In this document: positions 1 to 4,781 of the stretch, one piece after another | How positions within the stretch are numbered: position 1 is the stretch's first letter | How the letters are laid out: every line of letters begins with the position of its first letter | NCBI GenBank assembly: GCA_002333095.1 | Contig: DDBK01000088.1 | Location: forward strand, 1 to 6,883 | Length of the DNA: 6,883 nucleotides | Reading direction: 5' to 3' | Origin: Cellvibrionales bacterium UBA2034 | Lineage (GTDB): Bacteria; Pseudomonadota; Gammaproteobacteria; Pseudomonadales; UBA7239 | Notes under the pieces: model-generated | What the model was told of the DNA's origin: nothing | The model's database searches: none | Seen by the model: the letters and a program-made list of their open reading frames with translations, nothing else | Position numbers and translations under genes: made by a program

Positions 1-1124
1 GCCAGACGGGTCTAGACACCGGTGTGTTACACAAGCTGACTCGCATATGTGCACCTGTCTTGCTGCCATCTGGCACTGCAAAAATTACCTTTACCTCAGG
101 GTCGACAGGCAATCCCAAAGGTGTCTGCCTGACGCAGTTGGCACAAGAGGCCGTTGCCAGATCCATTGCGGACTTGATGGTTAGCCTGGGTGTTAAACGT
201 CACCTCTGTGCGTTGCCCTTATCCGTTTTGCTGGAAAATGTTGCGGGAGCGTATGCTGCATTGCTGGCCGGTTCCGGGTGCGTTACACCGTCCCTGTCCA
301 CAATAGGGTGGGATGGCTCAAGCCAGTGGGATCCTGTTGCATTCTTGCGCTGTGTGCAGAACGAAAAGATACACAGCGCCATTATCCTGCCACAGATGCT
401 AAAGGCACTGCTGCCAATGCTGGATCAGTTTGATGTGTCTTCAATAAAAATGCTGGCAGTCGGTGGTGCGCGCGTTTCGCCCGACTTGCTGGCCGAAGCG
501 AAAAGGCAGGGCTTACCGGTTTATGAAGGGTACGGTTTGTCGGAGTGCAGTTCCGTTGTCTGTTTCAACCAACCTGGTGCAGAAAAGCCGGGCACAGTCG
601 GCAAGCCCCTGGCGCATGCATCGGTTCGTATTAGTAAAGAAGGGGAGTTAGAGGTTTCCGGTGTTGCTTATGCCGGTTACCTTGGGCAGCCGGCACATGA
701 TGCGCCAACCTGGCTGCCAACTGGCGATCTGGCGAGTATCGACAGCGATGGCTTTGTGAGCATCAGCGGCCGCAAGAAAAACCTGATCATTAGCAGTTTT
801 GGCCGCAATATCAGTCCTGAATGGGTTGAGAGCGAATTGCTATGCCAACCCGGAATATTGCAGTGTGCTGTATTTGGTGAAGCAAGACCTGCATTGGTGG
901 CTATAGTGGTCGCACCGGGCTTATCAGCTATGGAATTGCAGTGTGCCATTGATGAAGCAAACAAAAAATTGCCGGATTACGCGCACGTGAAACATGTGAG
1001 CCGCGCAGTGGAGCCATTCAGTCCGAATAACGGTCTTGCAACCAGCAATGGACGCAATAAACGAAACGCCATTGCAGAAACCTACCAGAAAATAATCAAT
1101 GCTATGTATGGAGAGGAACAATAA
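1..1124 (+). CDS. AMP-dependent acyl-adenylate synthetase/ligase, 5'-truncated by the window edge
   Basis: This is an ANL-superfamily enzyme that activates a carboxylate with ATP to an acyl-AMP, usually passing it on to CoA or another thiol. The frame is open from base 3 with no stop before the edge, so the N-terminal roughly 150 residues expected for the family lie outside; the GTG at 24 is not a credible start. Visible motifs in order: the phosphate-binding loop TSGSTGNPKG (93-122), the A5 motif YGLSE (531-545), the A7 motif TGDL (720-731) and the hinge/A8 region GRKKNLII with FGRNISPEW (768 onward). The A10 motif reads NGRNKR (about 1047-1064). There the normally invariant lysine after NG is Arg (1053-1055), although a Lys stands two residues later. 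The closest general resemblance is to long-chain acyl-CoA synthetases, but the substrate is not readable. It is the first visible gene of the packed operon, and its TAA ends one base before the next ATG. Confidence 0.9.
   Translation, partial: QTGLDTGVLHKLTRICAPVLLPSGTAKITFTSGSTGNPKGVCLTQLAQEAVARSIADLMVSLGVKRHLCALPLSVLLENVAGAYAALLAGSGCVTPSLSTIGWDGSSQWDPVAFLRCVQNEKIHSAIILPQMLKALLPMLDQFDVSSIKMLAVGGARVSPDLLAEAKRQGLPVYEGYGLSECSSVVCFNQPGAEKPGTVGKPLAHASVRISKEGELEVSGVAYAGYLGQPAHDAPTWLPTGDLASIDSDGFVSISGRKKNLIISSFGRNISPEWVESELLCQPGILQCAVFGEARPALVAIVVAPGLSAMELQCAIDEANKKLPDYAHVKHVSRAVEPFSPNNGLATSNGRNKRNAIAETYQKIINAMYGEEQ
1110..1118 (+). promoter_or_regulatory. Strong Shine-Dalgarno sequence deciding the start of the iron-oxidase-like gene
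   Basis: GGAGAGGAA lies about eight bases before the ATG at 1126, inside the last codons of the ligase gene. It favours 1126 over the in-frame upstream ATGs at 1099 and 1108, which would add nine or six residues unlike the family N-terminus. It also suggests translational coupling to the ligase stop at 1122-1124. Confidence 0.75.
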
Positions 1125-1125
1125 A

Positions 1126-1779
1126 ATGACAGCTGCAAATTTTTACCAGCGTATTCAGCAGGAAACGGCAGCAGAGCGTGAATATCTCCTGAGCTCGCCG
1201 CTGATTACTTCGGCACTGACAGGCAATCTCACGCTGGATGAATACATTTCATTTCTTGCGCAAGCCTACCATCATGTCAAGCATACCACTCCGCTTCTGA
1301 TGGCAGTCGGATCACGCATTCCAGAAAGCCAGGAATGGTTACGTGACAAGATTGCCCATTATATTGAGGAAGAAGTCGGCCATCAGGAATGGATACTGAA
1401 TGACATCAGGCATTGTGGCGGCGATGCAGAAGCGGTCAGGGCTGATATACCTTTATTGCCTGTGGAATTGATGATCAGCTATATCTGGGATTTTGTTTCC
1501 CGTCGAAACCCTGTCGGATTTTTTGGTATGGTGTACGTTCTGGAAGGCACCAGTGTCAATGTGGCTACGCATGCTGCAGATAAAGTCCGTGAATGTCTTG
1601 GCTTACCCAAAAATGCATTCAGCTACCTGTATTCACATGGCTCGCTGGATATAGAACATATTGATTTTTTCGAAGGTATTGTGAACCGCATTGACGATCC
1701 CAAGGATCAGGCTGATATTATCCACGTTGCCAAAATAATTTTCAGGTTATATGCCGATATGTTTCGCGCATTGAAGTGA
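1126..1779 (+). CDS. TenA-like/heme-oxygenase-like iron-containing redox enzyme (Haem_oxygenas_2 type)
   Basis: This is a 217-residue all-helical protein of the heme-oxygenase-like fold. Relatives with a dinuclear iron site (CADD, UndA, SznF type) use O2 to oxidise or cleave small amino or fatty acid substrates. Candidate metal ligands are E83 and H86 (E-x2-H within YIEEEVGHQEW), E140 (VLEGTS) and the H171-x3-D175-x2-H178 motif (SHGSLDIEH). The last matches the family's C-terminal ligand helix. In helix 1, where diiron members usually carry a carboxylate, this protein has YHHVKH (H49, H50, H53). The Cys and Glu pattern of the TenA thiaminase active site is not evident, so a role in thiamine salvage or in transcription is unlikely despite the usual 'TenA family transcriptional regulator' label. 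There is no signal peptide, so it should be cytoplasmic. It lies between an acyl-activating ligase and an SDR reductase, consistent with an oxidative step on an acyl substrate. Fold assignment is confident; the reaction is unknown. Confidence 0.85.
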   Translation: MTAANFYQRIQQETAAEREYLLSSPLITSALTGNLTLDEYISFLAQAYHHVKHTTPLLMAVGSRIPESQEWLRDKIAHYIEEEVGHQEWILNDIRHCGGDAEAVRADIPLLPVELMISYIWDFVSRRNPVGFFGMVYVLEGTSVNVATHAADKVRECLGLPKNAFSYLYSHGSLDIEHIDFFEGIVNRIDDPKDQADIIHVAKIIFRLYADMFRALK

Positions 1780-1781
1780 GG
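1777..1781 (+). promoter_or_regulatory. Shine-Dalgarno sequence for the SDR gene, overlapping the upstream stop codon
   Basis: TGAGG overlaps the TGA stop of the preceding gene and stands eight bases before the GTG at 1790. An in-frame TGA at 1772-1774 rules out any earlier start, so the GTG is the first possible initiation codon. Ribosomes finishing the upstream gene would sit on this site, which suggests coupling. Confidence 0.65.
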
Positions 1782-1789
1782 TCACCGCA

Positions 1790-2602
1790 GTGAATTTACA
1801 GGGCAAAACAATATTGATCACCGGCGCAAGCGGTGGGATAGGGCGCGAGATAGCAGTTCGTCTTGCCCGACAACATGCCAGATTGATACTGGTTGGGCGC
1901 GACCCCGTTGCTTTGCAAGAAACACAGACTGACGCGTCAGCTGCTGGCGGCAGTGCAGATATGCTGGTGGCTGATTTGTTGAGCCAGGAAGACAGGGCAC
2001 GAATTGTCGATTTTTGTACGGGTCTTGAATCGGGGCTGTGGGGGTTGATCAATAATGCAGGATGCAATCATTTCGCGCTTCTACAAGATCAGTCGGATGC
2101 CATGTTGCAAAACCAGATCAACCTGAATTTGTTGGCTCCCATGTTGTTGATTCGCGCATTGCTTCCATTGCTGCAAAAAGAGCAGGGCGCACGTATTCTG
2201 AACATGGGCTCTACCTTTGGCAGTATCGGTTACCCGGGATACAGTGCTTATTGCGCCAGCAAATTTGGTTTGAGAGGTTTTACAGAAGCACTGCGCAGGG
2301 AGTTGTCGGATTCAGACATTCGTGTACTGTATTTTGCGCCGCGAGCAACAGCGACAAAACTGAATAGTGAGAATGTGATTGCCCTCAACAAGGAGTTGGG
2401 CAATGCGATGGACTTGCCTGATATTGTCGCAGCACAAGTTGAGAAGATGTTTGTAAGTGGTGGTCCCCATCAGGTATTTTGGGGTTGGCCAGAAAAGCTT
2501 TTTGCCCGAATTAACCAGTGTATTCCAATGCTTGTGGATAATGCTTTACAGAAACAGCTTCCTGCCATAAAAAAATATGCAACTTTATCCAAGGGTGCTT
2601 GA
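1790..2602 (+). CDS. Short-chain dehydrogenase/reductase (classical SDR)
   Basis: A 270-residue NAD(P)(H)-dependent oxidoreductase, most likely cytoplasmic. The Rossmann motif TGASGGIG occupies residues 11-18. The basic residue in VGRD (R37) at the end of strand beta-2 suggests an NADP(H) preference. NNAG is at 88-91, and the catalytic Ser141, Tyr154 and Lys158 stand in the expected S-x12-Y-x3-K order, so the enzyme should be active. The loop after the active site reads APRATATKLN instead of the common PG-x-x-x-T, a subfamily trait rather than damage. The last 50 residues are rich in hydrophobic and basic residues (WGWPEKLFARIN onward) and may form a substrate lid or a membrane-touching helix. 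It starts with GTG, forced by an in-frame stop just upstream. Lying directly after the ligase and the iron enzyme, it probably reduces or oxidises a carbonyl or alcohol of the same substrate; the substrate itself is not readable. Confidence 0.92.
   Translation: MNLQGKTILITGASGGIGREIAVRLARQHARLILVGRDPVALQETQTDASAAGGSADMLVADLLSQEDRARIVDFCTGLESGLWGLINNAGCNHFALLQDQSDAMLQNQINLNLLAPMLLIRALLPLLQKEQGARILNMGSTFGSIGYPGYSAYCASKFGLRGFTEALRRELSDSDIRVLYFAPRATATKLNSENVIALNKELGNAMDLPDIVAAQVEKMFVSGGPHQVFWGWPEKLFARINQCIPMLVDNALQKQLPAIKKYATLSKGA
2591..2595 (+). promoter_or_regulatory. Shine-Dalgarno sequence supporting the TTG start of the response regulator
   Basis: AAGGG stands seven bases before the TTG at 2603, inside the last codons of the SDR gene. 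The SDR stop TGA (2600-2602) is in the same reading frame and directly precedes the TTG, so no earlier start is possible. Later in-frame candidates would cut into the first beta strand of the receiver domain. Confidence 0.7.
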
Positions 2603-3289
2603 TTGCGCGTTCTATTGGTTGAAGACAATGAGCTGCTTGGCGACGGGTTAGTGACTGCCTTAAAGCAAGAAGGGTATGCAGTGGACTGGCTGCGTTCAGG
2701 TACAACTGCCCTGAATATGCCTTTCACTGAAGCATTTGATCTGATCATTCTGGATCTGGGATTGCCGGGTATTGATGGCATGGGGCTGCTGAAAGACTGG
2801 CGGTCGAGAAAGTTGCTGACACCTGTCCTCATTCTCACTGCGCGTGATTCCCTTGATGCCCGGGTAGAGGGGCTTGATGGTGGTGCTGATGATTTTTTGA
2901 CCAAGCCATTCGAGAGAGCGGAACTGATGGCGCGTTTGCGTTCCATTTTGCGTCGCTCCCATCAGGTTGATCATATCGACAGCAAGATAGTATTTGGAGA
3001 CATTACGCTCGATACAGCGTCGCATGATGTGACTTACAAGAAACAGATTATCAATCTTTCCAGAATGGAGTTTTCACTGTTATACAGCTTGATTGAAAAG
3101 CCGGGTAAAGTTTTTACACGTGATCAATTGCAGCAGGCCCTTTACAGTTGGGAAGATGATGTATCCAGCAACACACTGGAAGTTTATATCCACAATTTAA
3201 GAAAGAAATTTTATCCTGAACTAATAAAAACCATGCGTGGAATTGGCTACGTCGCAGAAAAGATAGTCATCGAAGATCAGGACTTGTAA
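2603..3289 (+). CDS. OmpR/PhoB-family response regulator (QseB/PmrA-like)
   Basis: A 228-residue DNA-binding regulator. The receiver domain (about 1-116) has the acidic pair E7/D8, the phospho-acceptor D51 in LDLGLPG, the switch Thr79 (ILTARD) and the conserved Lys101 (TKPF). All the residues for phosphorylation are therefore present. A winged-helix DNA-binding domain follows (about 130-222), with the expected RMEFSLL and YIHNLRKK segments and the RGIGYV wing. Length and order fit the QseB/PmrA/TctD group. It starts with TTG immediately after the SDR stop, with no gap and in the same frame, and it is followed after two bases by its cognate sensor kinase. The target promoters are not visible. 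Autoregulation of its own operon is a reasonable guess, but the operon promoter lies left of the window. Confidence 0.95.
   Translation: MRVLLVEDNELLGDGLVTALKQEGYAVDWLRSGTTALNMPFTEAFDLIILDLGLPGIDGMGLLKDWRSRKLLTPVLILTARDSLDARVEGLDGGADDFLTKPFERAELMARLRSILRRSHQVDHIDSKIVFGDITLDTASHDVTYKKQIINLSRMEFSLLYSLIEKPGKVFTRDQLQQALYSWEDDVSSNTLEVYIHNLRKKFYPELIKTMRGIGYVAEKIVIEDQDL
3278..3282 (+). promoter_or_regulatory. Shine-Dalgarno sequence supporting the TTG start of the histidine kinase
   Basis: CAGGA lies nine bases before the TTG at 3292, inside the end of the regulator gene. The next in-frame ATG (3331) would remove the basic N-terminus and half of the first membrane helix, so the TTG is preferred. 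Confidence 0.6.
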
Positions 3290-3291
3290 CG

Positions 3292-4638
3292 TTGAATTCG
3301 ATAAAGAAATTTCTTATTGTTTCATTGTTTATGTCTATGGCCTGCATAATGTCTATTGCGGGAATATATGGATATATTTCCAGCGCTCACGAAATTGACG
3401 AGGTGTTTGATGCGCAGTTAGCTCAATACACGCGTCTCTTGTCTCAATATACTTCCGGCAATATTTCGTCGATTAATGCTGATAGTATTTTGGCGAAAGC
3501 AGGGCACAAGTATGAAAGCAAAATTTCTTTTCAGATATGGAGTGACGACAAGGCGACGCTTCTGGCTTCTTCAGGGGAAAATGAAGGGGCATTAGGCCCG
3601 TTTGTTGAAGGTTACCATGATGTTTCTGACAGTAAACATCAGCAATGGAAAGTGTTCGTGTTATATAATGATAGGTCGCAGCGCTGGTACATGGCGGGCG
3701 AGTTGATTGAAATTCGAGCCGAGCTGGTAAGAAAAATTTCCTATGTAGCATTGTTCCCTCTGATTTTTGGAACATTGTGTTCAATGTTATTGATTCATTT
3801 TATTCTCAGAAAGGCGTTGCAGCCATTGAGTGGTATTGCAGCAGCCATTACCCAGCGAGATACCAGCGATTTGACCCCTTTACACCTCGAAAAAGTGCCG
3901 GACGAGGTTTCTGCGCTGGTAGCCAATTTGAATGCATTGCTGGCCAGGGTCAGGACATCGCTTGATCGTGAGCGACGCTTCAGTGCGAATGCCGCCCATG
4001 AAATCAAGACACCCTTGGCATCACTGAAGTTGCATCTCGCCAATCTGTCTGCCAGTTCAGGCCAGATGGATGCATCCATATTGAATAAGGCCCAGCTCAG
4101 CTGCAATGTGATACAGAAGCTGCTGGAGCAATTGCTGGTGCTGAATAGCCTTGAGCCACAGTATTTCCTTGGTTCCTTGCAACCTGTCAGTCTCAGGCCT
4201 GTTTGCCTTGATGTTCTTTCAACTGAAGCCGAGTTTGCTAACCAGAAATCCCAGGATCTGCAGTTTGACAGCATGGATGACTCCCTGCAGTTACGCAGCA
4301 GCGTTTTTTTGCTCCAGATACTGCTAAGAAATCTTGTCCATAACGCCATTTTGTATACGCAGCCCGGCGGCACTATCTGCTTGAGTACCAGCCGGGAGCA
4401 CAGTAATGCTGTTATAGAAGTCGTGGATAACGGCCCCGGTATCCCAGTACAAGATCGAGCCTGTGTACTTGAGAGGTTTTATCGAATTGGTGGCGATACA
4501 CATTCTTCAGGTGCTGATGGCTCAGGGCTCGGGCTCGCCATAGTTACCGATATTGTGAACTTGCATGGCGGAACCATCAGTTTGCTTGATGGACATTCGG
4601 GTTCCGGTTTGCGGGTGCGTGTTACGTTGCCACTGTAA
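3292..4638 (+). CDS. Membrane sensor histidine kinase (QseC/PmrB-like)
   Basis: A 448-residue inner-membrane kinase that should phosphorylate the regulator encoded just upstream. Residues 7-29 form the first membrane helix and 149-172 the second. They enclose a periplasmic sensor of about 119 residues, similar in size and placement to the two-component sensor N-terminal domain of QseC-type kinases. A HAMP linker (about 172-226) leads to the dimerisation/phospho-acceptor helix with H236 in NAAHEIKTPLA. The ATP-binding domain follows, with the N-box (LLRNLVHNA, 344-352), the G1 box DNGPGIP (from 379), the F-box ERFYR and the G2 box GSGLGLAI. All catalytic boxes are intact, so kinase activity is expected. 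The sensor half is noticeably AT-richer than the catalytic half and has no recognisable ligand motif. The gene is the last of the operon, and a terminator-like hairpin follows nine bases after its stop. The signal sensed is unknown. Confidence 0.95.
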   Translation: MNSIKKFLIVSLFMSMACIMSIAGIYGYISSAHEIDEVFDAQLAQYTRLLSQYTSGNISSINADSILAKAGHKYESKISFQIWSDDKATLLASSGENEGALGPFVEGYHDVSDSKHQQWKVFVLYNDRSQRWYMAGELIEIRAELVRKISYVALFPLIFGTLCSMLLIHFILRKALQPLSGIAAAITQRDTSDLTPLHLEKVPDEVSALVANLNALLARVRTSLDRERRFSANAAHEIKTPLASLKLHLANLSASSGQMDASILNKAQLSCNVIQKLLEQLLVLNSLEPQYFLGSLQPVSLRPVCLDVLSTEAEFANQKSQDLQFDSMDDSLQLRSSVFLLQILLRNLVHNAILYTQPGGTICLSTSREHSNAVIEVVDNGPGIPVQDRACVLERFYRIGGDTHSSGADGSGLGLAIVTDIVNLHGGTISLLDGHSGSGLRVRVTLPL

Positions 4639-4655
4639 ATGGAGCGGCACTGTAA
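4631..4655 (+). repeat. Short direct repeat CACTGTAA spanning the kinase stop and the terminator stem
   Basis: CACTGTAA occurs at 4631-4638, where it includes the kinase stop codon, and again at 4648-4655, where it supplies part of the left arm of the terminator hairpin. The two copies are 17 bases apart. The first copy could compete weakly for the right arm. It may simply be chance at this length. Confidence 0.4.
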
Positions 4656-4684
4656 TAACATGCGCACTTATTCAGTGCTTTTAT
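4647..4684 (+). terminator. Probable Rho-independent terminator of the ligase-to-kinase operon
   Basis: GCACTG (4647-4652) pairs with CAGTGC (4673-4678). After a single bulged T (4653), AATAA (4654-4658) pairs with TTATT (4668-4672), leaving a nine-base loop. The hairpin has eleven base pairs with its GC-rich part at the base, and TTTTAT follows. The T-run is short, so efficiency may be moderate. Its position just after the kinase gene and before the prc promoter fits an operon end. Confidence 0.65.
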
Positions 4685-4689
4685 CTGCC

Positions 4690-4719
4690 TTGACCACACA
4701 CCACATCACTTCGCATAAT
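4690..4719 (+). promoter_or_regulatory. Putative sigma-70 promoter for prc
   Basis: TTGACC (4690-4695) matches the -35 consensus in five of six bases. CATAAT (4714-4719) matches the -10 consensus in five of six bases, with an 18-base spacer. Transcription would begin near 4726, giving a leader of about 55 bases before the preferred start. The promoter begins six bases after the terminator, which supports prc as a separate unit. No operator-like repeat is obvious. Confidence 0.6.
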
Positions 4720-4781
4720 CTATATTATGTTAAATTGAAACGGCTTCCATCATGCGACCGCAATCTATATCTGGAATGTTG

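Noticed and set aside
24..1124. Ligase read as a complete gene starting with GTG at 24
   Set aside because: The frame is open to the left edge and the phosphate-binding loop would start only about 23 residues in, whereas the family has well over 100 residues before it.
1099..1125. Earlier ATG starts (1099, 1108) for the iron-enzyme gene
   Set aside because: The strong Shine-Dalgarno at 1110-1118 lies downstream of both and is spaced correctly only for 1126.
1126..1779. Thiaminase II (TenA) or a TenA-type transcription regulator
   Set aside because: The fold is shared, but the sequence carries metal-ligand motifs of the iron-containing branch, shows no evident thiaminase catalytic pattern and no DNA-binding motif.
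2470..2946. 158-codon minus-strand open frame across the SDR/regulator junction
   Set aside because: It is antisense to two genes with complete family motifs; its composition is Ser/Arg-rich without domain-like features.
3795..4373. 192-codon minus-strand open frame opposite the kinase catalytic region
   Set aside because: It is opposite a clearly conserved kinase core, has no ribosome site that I can see and resembles no known family.
2603..4638. Calling the two-component pair qseBC or pmrAB by name
   Set aside because: The domain architecture fits, but the sensor domain and genomic context do not identify either, so no gene symbol was given.
4752..4781. Longer prc start at ATG 4752
   Set aside because: It has no convincing ribosome site and would add ten residues ahead of an already typical signal peptide. 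It is not excluded.
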